A stretch of 64,000 nucleotides of DNA, from NCBI RefSeq assembly GCF_003112435.1, contig NZ_BDOQ01000023.1:1-64000 (forward strand), in the 5' to 3' direction. Below are positions 8,014-15,809 of the stretch, piece by piece. Every line of letters starts with the position of its first letter. Positions within the stretch are counted from its first letter, which is position 1. Source of the stretch: Novimethylophilus kurashikiensis (GTDB lineage: Bacteria > Pseudomonadota > Gammaproteobacteria > Burkholderiales > Methylophilaceae). The position numbers and the translations under genes were made by a program. A model generated the notes under the pieces. That model made no database searches. It was not told where the DNA came from and saw only the letters and a list, made by a program, of their open reading frames with translations.

Positions 8014-9713
8014 ACCCGGCCCTTTCCAGGGAACGGAGAAAACCCTCGTTCAATAGCTGACGCCCATACGACAGCCCATTGGCTTGAACTACCAAGAGCG
8101 GGTTTAAATGTATGACGACCGGGTGAAAGCGTGCGTCCCCCGGTATAAGGGCTGCCATCTAACTCTGTAGCTTGGTCGCCTCGATCTGAAACCAATGCAT
8201 ATACGGTGGGAACGCCGACTTCGAATGCAAAGGATCCATCGGCATTCATAGCTTTGTCATCAATGAGCCTCCCGGCCACCCGTAAAGCCCCAACGGATAC
8301 AAAATTATCGTTCAGGAAAGCGCGTCCTCGCGGAGGAAAAAAACCACTATCTGCGGCCGCCACGGCGGTTCCTGTGCGAATGACATCTTCCGGAATAGTG
8401 TCCTGAATCAGTCCCAATGAAATACGTTTGCGTGTAACCCCCTCGAGGACATAATAAAAAGGTCTAGGACGAAATACAGTCTCGCCCTTGAGGTCAATTA
8501 TGCGGTCGCCCGAGTGGGTCAATTGCAGGGTTTCAGAAACCAGTTGCGTTGGCGCAGATGTCTTCATCAACTGCCATGGTTTATCCTTCGCGATTAAGAT
8601 ACTGGCTTCAACCAGAACCAAGACAACAAGAACACCTTGTTTGAAATTTCCTGCATGACTCCTCGAAGTCTGTTGCATCGCATCTATCCAACACCCTGTC
8701 GCAATTACGACAAAAAGTGGGATTAGAGGCAGAAAGTCTTGCCGTGTGACGAGCGGCCAAAAGCCATAAAGACCCAGGATGGAAAATCCGAAAGTAAGAA
8801 AAATAACGGTGCGGCGAAAGCGCATTCCAACATCCCGGCTGCTACGATTAACAACCCAGGTACCTATTAGAACTAACGGAATTAAGCCAACCAGCACCTT
8901 GAACACTCTGGCGAAGTGCTTCCAATGCCCCAACCCCGGCACAATATTGTGCTGAATGACGCCATAATACATTGGGCCAAATGAGCCTTTGGCAACAAAA
9001 AACAGCACAAACGCAACAGGCACAACCAGCAACCCCACAAGCAGCCAGATGGCATATCGCCATTTGTGAATAGCAGTTTCTCTAATCTTGTCTGTTGCCA
9101 ACCCAAGAGAGACGATGACCGCCAATAGCAAAGACAACAGCAATAGGCTTGTCTTCATCGATACAGCAATAGTCGCTCCCAGCAGCAAACCAACCAACAA
9201 AAAATGTGACCGCCTCAATGGCTTTTGCACCAACACGGTCATGGCAAACAGCCAAGGCACAATCCACAAATCGTCAGTGCGGAACTCTAAAGAAGTCAGA
9301 AAAAATAATGGAAATAATGCAGTAATGAGCGTAGCCCATAAAGCAGACTCTTTAGTGAACAGCGCCTTACCCATCTGATATACGGCCAACAACGAAAGCA
9401 GGTATAGCGGGATCACGCTCAACCGCATCAACTGAAGGATATCCGCGCGCTCGCCCAAAGCAGCATAAACCGGCGTGAACAGCATGTGAAACAACGGTGT
9501 GTGGTTATCGAATACGTCGCGATATTGGAGCAGACCATTGGCCCAACCCCAGATCACGTGAAGGTGCTGGGGTTCATCGCTATCGATGCGCCAAGTGTAA
9601 ACAGAGAAGACACGAAGGGTGATAAGCAGCAAGGCAGCAAAGCCCCACCACGCCCAGGAGGAATAGCTTTTTCTTGTCATTATTAATGGCGGTATTGTTA
9701 TTGTGGCCGCCAT
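8010..9713 (-). CDS. GT39/ArnT-like integral membrane glycosyltransferase
   Basis: A protein of about 567 residues with roughly 10-12 hydrophobic helices and a C-terminal periplasmic domain. The first loop after helix 1 carries RIDSDEPQHLHVIWGWANG, matching the catalytic Asp-Glu region of PMT/ArnT-type transferases, followed by NHTPLFHM. Such enzymes take a sugar from a polyprenyl-phosphate donor on the periplasmic side and add it to lipid A, protein or another acceptor. The start is uncertain: ATG 9713 lies one base after the TPR gene stop (chosen for coupling), and ATG 9680 sits just before helix 1; neither has a strong SD. Together with the downstream GT2 and EamA-like genes it completes a donor-synthesis, flipping and transfer set. 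Confidence 0.84.
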   Translation of the reverse strand: MAATITIPPLIMTRKSYSSWAWWGFAALLLITLRVFSVYTWRIDSDEPQHLHVIWGWANGLLQYRDVFDNHTPLFHMLFTPVYAALGERADILQLMRLSVIPLYLLSLLAVYQMGKALFTKESALWATLITALFPLFFLTSLEFRTDDLWIVPWLFAMTVLVQKPLRRSHFLLVGLLLGATIAVSMKTSLLLLSLLLAVIVSLGLATDKIRETAIHKWRYAIWLLVGLLVVPVAFVLFFVAKGSFGPMYYGVIQHNIVPGLGHWKHFARVFKVLVGLIPLVLIGTWVVNRSSRDVGMRFRRTVIFLTFGFSILGLYGFWPLVTRQDFLPLIPLFVVIATGCWIDAMQQTSRSHAGNFKQGVLVVLVLVEASILIAKDKPWQLMKTSAPTQLVSETLQLTHSGDRIIDLKGETVFRPRPFYYVLEGVTRKRISLGLIQDTIPEDVIRTGTAVAAADSGFFPPRGRAFLNDNFVSVGALRVAGRLIDDKAMNADGSFAFEVGVPTVYALVSDRGDQATELDGSPYTGGRTLSPGRHTFKPALGSSSQWAVVWASAIERGFSPFPGKGRV

Positions 9714-9714
9714 C

Positions 9715-10359
9715 TTAACTACGCTGCTTTGCTTTGTCCAAATCCTGCTGGATTTCCGCACGACGCCCCTGGTCGGCATCCTCACGGCCTGGACGCGGAG
9801 GAGCGTTCAGCGCTTTTTCGAGATATTCGCGTGCCTTGGCGACCTCCCCTTGTTCCAGCAGAAAATCACCCAAGAAATAATTGCCGTCGATCCCATCAGG
9901 GTTGGTCTTCACCGCTTTGGTCAAATACTCGCGGGCCTTTTTCTTGTCCCCGAATCCGATGGGCCAGCCGGGGACTTTGTAGTACAAGCTGCCGAGCGAG
10001 GTATAGATGGAACCTTCGAGTGCATCCGGCTGGATTTTTTCGGCGGAGATCAGCAAATCTCTCGCAGCCTTGACTTGGCTCAGTGCTGTCAAAGAGCCTG
10101 CATATTTGGCAGAACTGCTAAGGATGATGGCCTCCCACACCATGGGTTCGACGCGCCCTGGATTGGCCGCAGAAACTTGATGTGCTTTTGCCACCAAGTC
10201 TTTGAAAACGGCTTCCTTCTGCTTGTCCGGCACCTGGTAATAGGCTTTGGCCCAGCCGTGCTGCAGATCGGCGACGGCTTCCATGACGTTGTCGGCAATC
10301 GCCAAGCTGTTCATTCCCAACAAGCTGGCGATAGCAATTAATTTGTAAGCAATTTTCAT
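9715..10359 (-). CDS. Periplasmic TPR protein
   Basis: A 214-residue protein with a signal peptide (about 1-22, SLAIADN) and at least three TPR-like helix pairs between residues 60 and 200, including GNYFLGDFLLEQGEVAKAREYLEKAL. The segment GSLYYKVPGWPIGFGDKKKAREYLTKAV resembles small TPR proteins encoded beside lipid or transport genes. The SD AGGAGC is well placed. It lies 15 bp after the dehydrogenase gene and one base before the GT39 gene. It may act as a scaffold or chaperone for the envelope product; nothing in it shows an enzymatic role. Confidence 0.85.
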   Translation of the reverse strand: MKIAYKLIAIASLLGMNSLAIADNVMEAVADLQHGWAKAYYQVPDKQKEAVFKDLVAKAHQVSAANPGRVEPMVWEAIILSSSAKYAGSLTALSQVKAARDLLISAEKIQPDALEGSIYTSLGSLYYKVPGWPIGFGDKKKAREYLTKAVKTNPDGIDGNYFLGDFLLEQGEVAKAREYLEKALNAPPRPGREDADQGRRAEIQQDLDKAKQRS

Positions 10360-10374
10360 GATGTGCTCCTGCGT

Positions 10375-11178
10375 TTAGTCGTTGGCTACAGCAAAGTTAC
10401 GGGTCTGGCGGTTCTGCTTGCGTAGGGCGAAATCGACCAGGCGCGGCAGAATGGCGTTGATGCGGACGAAAAGGGATTCGGGCCATCCGAGGTAACAGTC
10501 ATTTCGGTCTTGCGCGATAGCACGCAAAATGAGGCTGGCGACGACCTTGGGATCGTCGGCATTCATGCCTACCGCTTCGGCCATGCGGTTGACCGCGCTG
10601 TTATTGATTGGGGTGCGAGTGAAGCGTGGCGCGACGTAAGTCACCCCGATGCCGGTCCCCTCCAATTCGCGGCGCAGGGATTCGGAAAACCCGCGCATGG
10701 CAAACTTACTGGCGGAATAGGACGTGAAATAAGCGAATCCAATCGAGCCGAAAATCGATCCGACATTCACGATTCGGCCACTTCCCCGCTGCTGCATCTG
10801 TGGCAGCAGCATGCGGGTGAGGTGCATCGGGGCCAGGACATTGACGCGCCAGAGCAACTCCAGCATGTCTGGTCGTTCTTGCTCGAAGTTGGTAAAACTG
10901 GAAACACCCGCACAGTTGATCAATACGTCAACGCCGCCCAGAACGGTCTGGGCTTGCTGAACCAAGGTTTGCAATGCACGCTGGTCAGTCAGGTCGCAAG
11001 CGTGAACGCGGGCTCGCCCGCCTTGTCGTTGAATTCGACCCTGTATCAAGGCCAACGCCTCGTTGTCGCGGTCCACCAGCAATAACTCGCCCCCGCGATC
11101 CGCCAAGGCTAATGCGAGCTCCTGCCCGATACCGCCCGCCGCTCCGGTCAATACAATGCGTGCACCGGTCATCCTCAT
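10375..11178 (-). CDS. Short-chain dehydrogenase/reductase
   Basis: A 267-residue classical SDR. The Rossmann motif TGAAGGIGQELA is near residues 10-20, D-L-T follows for the adenine ring, NCAGVS is present, and the catalytic tyrosine lies in SYSASKFAM, with the serine at VNVGSIFGS. It probably uses NAD(P)H on a fatty acyl-derived carbonyl or alcohol, judged from the neighbouring acyl ligase and diiron enzyme. The ATG at 11178 was chosen because it overlaps the upstream stop in an ATGA; a longer frame to 11250 adds no conserved sequence. The C-terminal LVDFALRKQNRQTRNFAV tail is basic and might touch the membrane. The substrate is not known. Confidence 0.9.
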   Translation of the reverse strand: MRMTGARIVLTGAAGGIGQELALALADRGGELLLVDRDNEALALIQGRIQRQGGRARVHACDLTDQRALQTLVQQAQTVLGGVDVLINCAGVSSFTNFEQERPDMLELLWRVNVLAPMHLTRMLLPQMQQRGSGRIVNVGSIFGSIGFAYFTSYSASKFAMRGFSESLRRELEGTGIGVTYVAPRFTRTPINNSAVNRMAEAVGMNADDPKVVASLILRAIAQDRNDCYLGWPESLFVRINAILPRLVDFALRKQNRQTRNFAVAND

Positions 11179-11828
11179 TGCACGGTCTCCAGTGAACGGA
11201 AGATATCGCCGTACAAGCGAAACACCGTCTTGGCGCAATGCGTCAAACAAGCCTTGTCTTCTCCTGAATCCAAGCGATTGACGAGATTGCGGAAGAAATC
11301 GACGTGCTCGAGATCGAGCGCCCCGTGGCTGTTGAGATAGGTAAATGCGCTGACGGGAAGGTCGAGTGAACGTTGCAATGCCTCTGCCGCATGGATGGCG
11401 AGCTGGATACTGGTGCCTTCCAGCACATGCACCATACCGAAGAATCCAACCGGATTACCGCGTGCAATAGTGTCATAGGCGTAGGCCACCATGAGTTCGG
11501 TTTCGAAAACAGGTATGCCATGTCTCACCGAATCAGCATCTCCGCCGCATGCGGCAATGTCGTTGAGTATCCATTCCTGATGGCCGATCTCTTCTTCGAT
11601 GTAATGCGCGATGGCTTCGCGCAGCCATTCCTTGTCGGCGCCGAGCTTAGAGCCGCAAGCCATGAGCAAAGGCACGGTGTGCTTGACGTGGTGGTAGGCC
11701 TGCGTCAGGAACGCGATGTATTGCGTTCGGGTGACTTCCCCTTTTAATGCCGATTGAATAATCGGCAGGGATTGCAAACGGTTCTGCTCGGCTTCTGTCG
11801 CCTGTAGCAGTTCCTCATAAAACGGCAT
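11175..11828 (-). CDS. Haem-oxygenase-like diiron enzyme (TENA/PqqC/UndA superfamily)
   Basis: A 217-residue all-helical protein of the 'iron-containing redox enzyme' type. Expected metal ligands are visible: the EExxH pattern in HYIEEEIGHQEW, the Glu in MVHVLEGTSIQLA, and the late helix SHGALDLEHVDFF with the H-x5-x-x-H type pair. Related haem-oxygenase-like diiron oxygenases (UndA, BesC, SznF) use O2 to cleave or hydroxylate fatty acids and amino acids. Start ATG 11828 has a strong SD (GAGGAGAAAA) and overlaps the acyl ligase stop by 14 bases. An acyl-activating enzyme before it and an SDR after it suggest a fatty-acyl substrate, perhaps chain shortening, desaturation or hydroxylation. The reaction cannot be read from sequence. 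Confidence 0.85.
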   Translation of the reverse strand: MPFYEELLQATEAEQNRLQSLPIIQSALKGEVTRTQYIAFLTQAYHHVKHTVPLLMACGSKLGADKEWLREAIAHYIEEEIGHQEWILNDIAACGGDADSVRHGIPVFETELMVAYAYDTIARGNPVGFFGMVHVLEGTSIQLAIHAAEALQRSLDLPVSAFTYLNSHGALDLEHVDFFRNLVNRLDSGEDKACLTHCAKTVFRLYGDIFRSLETVQ

Positions 11829-13320
11829 GGATTTTCTCCTCGAGGGATGTGTCATAAATCGCATCGATGCGGGTGCGATACACTTCGAAAATGGCGTCGC
11901 GACGCAAACGTCCGTTGGGTGTCAACAGCCCGTTGACGCTTGAAAATGGCGACTTGGCTGCGATCCAGTTTCCGATCCGGGCGTAATCGGGTAATTGAAA
12001 GTTAGCCTGTTCGACGGCTCGCTGAAGCGTGGCCTGAGAAGTGTCTGGTTTGGCAACCACAACTGCGGTATTCCAAGGCTGCCCTTCTCCGAATACAGCT
12101 ACCTGCAAGATGGCGTTGTTTTGCAAAAGTATGGATTCCACCCACTCCGGCGAAACATTGCGGCCGAACGAGGTGATGAACATGTTTTTTTTGCGGCCCG
12201 TGATATAGAGAAAGCCGTCGGCATCGAGGTAGCCGATATCCCCTGTAGGCCAAGTTTCATTGGGCCCCGGGTGTCCGATGTAGCCTAGGAAATGCGGCCC
12301 TGAGACCAGCACTTCACCATCCTCGGCAATACACAGTTCTAGGTGAGGCAAGGGACGACCAGCCGAACCGGAGCGGCGGCATGATGGCGTATTGAGAGAC
12401 ACCACTGAGGCACACTCGGAAAGGCCGTAACCTTCGAATACTGGGATCCCCAATTGTTCGGCTTGCGCCAATACTCGTTGAGGCACTGATGCGCCACCAA
12501 CCGCGACAAAGCGCAAATGCCTGGGAATGACGTTCCCTTGGGCCACCACCGCAACCAAGGCTTGTAACATCTGCGGCGCCATGATGGCAGTTGTCGCCTG
12601 AAAATCGCTGAGCGACTTGACCATGCGCATCGGGTCCAGCCCTGATGCGCCGCTCAAGCCGACCGTCTTCAGCGATGGCACGCAGCAGCACGCACCGGCA
12701 AGTAGCGGCACATAAACACCGGCTAGGTTCTCCAGCAAGGTCGATAACGGCGTGAGACAAAGATGGCGGTCGGCGGCCGACGCAGAAGTTGCCTCGAGTA
12801 AGGACTGCACAACCGTTTCGATATGCTCGCCGCTCAGGCAGACACCCTTAGGGTCACCTGTAGTGCCGGAGGTATAAGTCACTTTGGCGGTATTTACGGG
12901 CAGCTCCACGGCATCGACCTCAAGGCGAATCAAGGTCAAGCCCTGCCATGCCGTGACCGCTTGATAGGCAATGCCGGTCTGCTCCAATAGCAAGACGAGA
13001 TCATCGACACGATCGGTAAGGACGCCGTTGACACCACTATTGCGAATCGCATGCACGATCTGGGTTGGCGAAAAAAAGTGCGGCAACGGGACGCATGGAA
13101 TTTGTGCGTGCCGTGCCGCGAGATCGCTCACTACCCAGGGGGTTCCGTTATCTGCCAGCAAGGCCAGCGTAGTAATTCCAGAAGATTGCAGAACCTCCGC
13201 GCCAGTCGTGATGGCCGCATTGAGTTCGGCATAGGTTATGACACGTGCGTCGTCGGCCAAGGCCGGGCCCAGCGGCACATTTCGCGCGTGGGCTGCAATC
13301 GCTTGCAACAAAAGACTCAC
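11815..13320 (-). CDS. AMP-dependent acyl ligase (long-chain acyl-CoA/ACP synthetase type)
   Basis: A 501-residue ANL-superfamily enzyme that activates a carboxylate as acyl-adenylate. Visible motifs: the P-loop TYTSGTTGDPKGVCLS, FEGYGLSECASV, and TGDIGYLDADGFLYITGRKKN. Near the C-terminus the region that normally holds the catalytic lysine reads LTPNGRLRRDA, with Arg where most family members have Lys; this could weaken adenylation or favour thioester formation only. Start GTG 13320 overlaps the upstream stop (GTGA); the longer frame to 13452 lies inside the upstream gene. It is second in the unit, after a GNAT-type acyltransferase, so it probably supplies or recycles the acyl group. Confidence 0.88.
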   Translation of the reverse strand: MSLLLQAIAAHARNVPLGPALADDARVITYAELNAAITTGAEVLQSSGITTLALLADNGTPWVVSDLAARHAQIPCVPLPHFFSPTQIVHAIRNSGVNGVLTDRVDDLVLLLEQTGIAYQAVTAWQGLTLIRLEVDAVELPVNTAKVTYTSGTTGDPKGVCLSGEHIETVVQSLLEATSASAADRHLCLTPLSTLLENLAGVYVPLLAGACCCVPSLKTVGLSGASGLDPMRMVKSLSDFQATTAIMAPQMLQALVAVVAQGNVIPRHLRFVAVGGASVPQRVLAQAEQLGIPVFEGYGLSECASVVSLNTPSCRRSGSAGRPLPHLELCIAEDGEVLVSGPHFLGYIGHPGPNETWPTGDIGYLDADGFLYITGRKKNMFITSFGRNVSPEWVESILLQNNAILQVAVFGEGQPWNTAVVVAKPDTSQATLQRAVEQANFQLPDYARIGNWIAAKSPFSSVNGLLTPNGRLRRDAIFEVYRTRIDAIYDTSLEEKIHAVL

Positions 13321-14012
13321 GCGTGGGCCTCCACCGAGGCCAATCCACCGCGCAACAATTCCGAAAGATCGCCACGAGAAATCAGGGCCTGATATCCATG
13401 CGCAATATCGCCCGCCATGACCTTGGGCCCATGGTCGTAATAGCTGCCCCACGCCGCTCGCTGGGACTCTGGCAGATGTGCCAGAGTCGCGTCGCCCAGT
13501 TCGACAGGGCGCAGCCCCAAGCGATGAAATCCATTGCGCAAGCCGGCTGTGCCGGTAAAGGTCACCCAGCGGTAGCCTTCCTGCTGCAACAACGCCGTCA
13601 CGGCGACAATGAGCCAGCGTGCTGCCCCCGGATACAAGGCAGAAAGGTGACCAACTTCGATGATTTCCTCGCGCGCTACTGGCTGACTTAGGCGGGATTG
13701 CAGAACCGACTCGATGGGTTGGCTAAGGTAGTTTTCAAGAAAGAGAGATGATGTTTCTGCTGAGCGAAGGCCAAATGCAGCAATCAGGTCGCCGCGCTTG
13801 GAACGCAGGCTGAGCAAGCGAGGCATGAATTGGCGGATCTGCGCCCCGTGCATTTCGGCAAACCGTGCCCCGATGAATTCCTCTACCTCTGCGCGGTGTC
13901 GCCCGAAGTATTCTTCGACATGAAATAAGCGCGCCAGATGTGCCTGAAAATCTGCCAACGACTGCGGCGATAATGACGGCAGCAGCGCTGGCGAGGTAGA
14001 AGCGGTTTGCAT
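13317..14012 (-). CDS. Thermostable hemolysin family protein (GNAT-type acyltransferase fold)
   Basis: A 231-residue protein matching the 'thermostable hemolysin' (delta-VPH, T-hemolysin) family: VEEFIGARFAEMHGAQIRQFMPRLLSLR, then FLENYLSQPIE and the acetyltransferase-like EVGHLSALYPGAARWLIVAVTALL. The family name comes from an old hemolysis assay. The fold is close to GNAT/autoinducer-synthase enzymes, so an N- or O-acyltransferase acting with the adjoining acyl ligase is more likely than a toxin; this is inference. No signal peptide is present. It is the first gene of the eight-gene unit, with a GGGAG SD and a sigma-54 promoter 40-56 bp upstream. Homologues often sit beside an AMP ligase, a haem-oxygenase-like enzyme and an SDR, as here. 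Confidence 0.85.
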   Translation of the reverse strand: MQTASTSPALLPSLSPQSLADFQAHLARLFHVEEYFGRHRAEVEEFIGARFAEMHGAQIRQFMPRLLSLRSKRGDLIAAFGLRSAETSSLFLENYLSQPIESVLQSRLSQPVAREEIIEVGHLSALYPGAARWLIVAVTALLQQEGYRWVTFTGTAGLRNGFHRLGLRPVELGDATLAHLPESQRAAWGSYYDHGPKVMAGDIAHGYQALISRGDLSELLRGGLASVEAHA

Positions 14013-14051
14013 GTAGACTCCCTTTTTGCGTGAAATCGCTGAAGGGAATAT

Positions 14052-14068
14052 GGCAAGGTGTGTGCCAA
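14052..14068 (-). promoter_or_regulatory. Sigma-54 (-24/-12) promoter of the eight-gene acyl/glycan unit
   Basis: On the minus strand TTGGCACACACCTTGCC is a full match to TGGCAC-N5-TTGC. GG is at 14066-14065 and GC at 14054-14053, ten bases apart. The predicted start site is near 14042, about 30 bases before the ATG at 14012. The flanking 14070-14140 stretch is very AT-rich, as expected for a bendable region between enhancer and promoter. Confidence 0.87.
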
Positions 14069-14156
14069 GTGAATAAAATCTATTTTATTATTATTAAATT
14101 CAATAGATTAGATAAATTTCAGAGTGATTTTATTAATCCGCTAGTAACGTGCAATT

Positions 14157-14205
14157 CCTGCACAGAATGGAAAAACCCGCAACTCCTTCCTACATTTTTT
14201 GCAGA
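14157..14205. promoter_or_regulatory. Interrupted inverted repeat, second copy of the candidate enhancer site
   Basis: Left arm CCTGCACAGAATGGAA (14157-14172) and right arm CTACATTTTTTGCAGA (14190-14205). The right arm shares TACATTTT and TGCAG with the right arm at 5803-5818, and the left arm shares 12 of 15 bases with the left arm at 5772. The centre is about 115 bp upstream of the -24 element, 11 bp (one helical turn) different from the other copy. A shorter dyad GTGCA-N5-TGCAC at 14149-14163 overlaps the left arm. Confidence 0.65.
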
Positions 14206-14214
14206 CTAAGAAAA

Positions 14215-14691
14215 TTAGTCAGCGCAATCCGCTGGCACCTCTTGTAGCAGCTGACCGTTGGCACCGATGATCATGACGATGTTAGCCCGGCCGGCAGCAC
14301 GGCAATAGGAAACGTATCCAATCGCGCCTGGGGTATCGCTGACAAAACGTAGCATTCCCTCTTCCGAAGCCAGTACATGCGGTGGCGAAATGCCATGAAA
14401 GTACATATCGCTCCAGTACTTTTCCATCTCATCGGGCGTTGCACCCAGGATGGCGAGAGAGAATGACTGACGTAGCGGGTTAGCTGGGGGAAGATTGACC
14501 GGCTGGATTTTCATGCCGTCCGACCAGAACACTTTCTTGCGTTTGAAGATGAGGGCAAGATCGTCTTTTTTGAGATTCTTGCCATGGCCTGGAGTTGTTA
14601 TCACGGCAATGGCGCCCTCCCCGGCCGCTACCGCAATATGCCACCCCATCAGCAGCACCGCTGCCCAGACTGTAAGAGATCGGCAGCGCAT
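14215..14691 (-). CDS. Small PstS-like periplasmic binding protein
   Basis: A 158-residue exported protein (signal peptide about 1-22, VAAG). It matches the phosphate-binding-like domain found as stand-alone proteins: GKNLKKDDLALIFKRKKVFWSDG, then NPLRQSFSLAILG and the C-terminal VSDTPGAIGYVSYC. At half the length of a full PstS it cannot form a normal two-lobed binding protein, and no ABC permease is nearby. Its start overlaps the porin stop by one base (TGATG). Beside a porin and a divergent sensor kinase with a large periplasmic domain, a ligand-presenting role for the kinase is plausible. The ligand may be phosphate or another oxyanion. Confidence 0.8.
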   Translation of the reverse strand: MRCRSLTVWAAVLLMGWHIAVAAGEGAIAVITTPGHGKNLKKDDLALIFKRKKVFWSDGMKIQPVNLPPANPLRQSFSLAILGATPDEMEKYWSDMYFHGISPPHVLASEEGMLRFVSDTPGAIGYVSYCRAAGRANIVMIIGANGQLLQEVPADCAD

Positions 14692-15722
14692 CAGAACAGA
14701 ATCGCGAAAGAAGTAAAGACGCCCTCGGGCTCTTTGACTGTGTTACGGGAGGCGTGGATGTATTCCGCCTTGAAGACCATGGCTGGAGACAGCTTGAAGG
14801 CAAGTCCCAGCAGTCCGATATTCATCGCAGGGGCAGGCCCGGCGGGGTTATACCATTCATACCGACCGATGACATAAAGACGATCTGTCAGCGGGGCTAC
14901 GCCTTGTACGAACAAACCGCTTTCGTCGGAAGCACTCCCCTCATCGGAAATGCGATAGGCAAGCTCGGCGCTGACCTCGTAACGCTCGTGGGTCCAGAAA
15001 TAGTCCATCCCCAGCAGGTTTTTGCGTTCTTCGTTGGAGCCATGCTGGCTAAAATTGGCGTAAGAAACCCCGATTTCCGCATTGGATGAGACCGGTACCG
15101 TGACATGCATGCCCAAGGCTTCCTCGAAAGGATCAAGCTTGGGGTCGGGCCGCCAATCTTCGCCTAGGGCGGTATAAACGGAGTAATCGATTTCACGATC
15201 CCCCACCGGCAACGTACCGTAGGCCATCACTCCCGTAGCATTGGTAGGGAAAGCACGTTCAGTCACTAGCGGACGAGTCGTGGTCCATACGAGCGGCTCG
15301 GCATGAATGACGTTCCAGCGGCCGATAGGTGTCAGGAACTTACCTGCTCGGAAATTGAGGCATTCGGAATAAAGGTAATCGGCGTAGGCGCGTTCCAACG
15401 CGAGATAGCCGTGTCGCGTCGTCGGGTTTTTGCCGTCTTCATAGACCAGGGCATCTTCCAGGTCCAATTCGGAAAAAAATCGAAACTTGCCCTCGCCCTC
15501 CCACCAGACGAACAGGCTGACATCGCTGGCATTGATCTTGAAAGGCTCGTGCCGGTCTTTTTCGGCTTCCAGGCTGGCATAACCGCCCAGCCGAATGGGT
15601 GTTCCGGGAATCTTCCATCCACGCCCGAGTTGGTAATCATCACTTGCCGGCTCATCCGCCAATACCTGGCCGGAGCTTGCCAAGAGCGCGACACATAGCA
15701 GGATTCTGGCGCGAAGATTCAT
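14691..15722 (-). CDS. Outer-membrane porin-like beta-barrel protein
   Basis: A 343-residue protein with a signal peptide (about 1-22, GQVLADEP) and alternating strands ending in FTSFAILF, a typical C-terminal barrel signal. Segments such as RLGGYASLEAEKD, FRFFSELDLEDAL, FRAGKFLTPIGRWN and VIGRYEWYNP resemble phosphate-selective OprO/OprP-like or related anion porins. ATG 15722 gives a normal signal peptide; the longer frame to 15803 runs into the divergent promoter region. It is the first gene of a two-gene unit with the small binding protein and is divergent from the kinase gene. Substrate selectivity is not deducible. Confidence 0.82.
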   Translation of the reverse strand: MNLRARILLCVALLASSGQVLADEPASDDYQLGRGWKIPGTPIRLGGYASLEAEKDRHEPFKINASDVSLFVWWEGEGKFRFFSELDLEDALVYEDGKNPTTRHGYLALERAYADYLYSECLNFRAGKFLTPIGRWNVIHAEPLVWTTTRPLVTERAFPTNATGVMAYGTLPVGDREIDYSVYTALGEDWRPDPKLDPFEEALGMHVTVPVSSNAEIGVSYANFSQHGSNEERKNLLGMDYFWTHERYEVSAELAYRISDEGSASDESGLFVQGVAPLTDRLYVIGRYEWYNPAGPAPAMNIGLLGLAFKLSPAMVFKAEYIHASRNTVKEPEGVFTSFAILF

Positions 15723-15809
15723 GAATAGCCGCAGGTGAAAAAGTTTTATTGTGCCATTTTCGGCAGTTTTCTTATACTTGCGCATCGCCTCGCTCTGGAT
15801 CATTCGGCT

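Noticed and set aside
9703..10341. A 212-codon frame on the plus strand
   Set aside because: Antisense to the TPR gene, which has a signal peptide and a good SD.
14204..14220. GACTAA/TTAGTC hairpin at the end of the small binding-protein gene
   Set aside because: A/T-rich six-bp stem including the stop codon, no T-tract; may be chance or part of the neighbouring repeat.
15739..15757. TGGCAC on the minus strand upstream of the porin gene, possible third sigma-54 promoter
   Set aside because: Ten bases after GG the sequence is CT instead of GC and the -12 TTGC block is absent.
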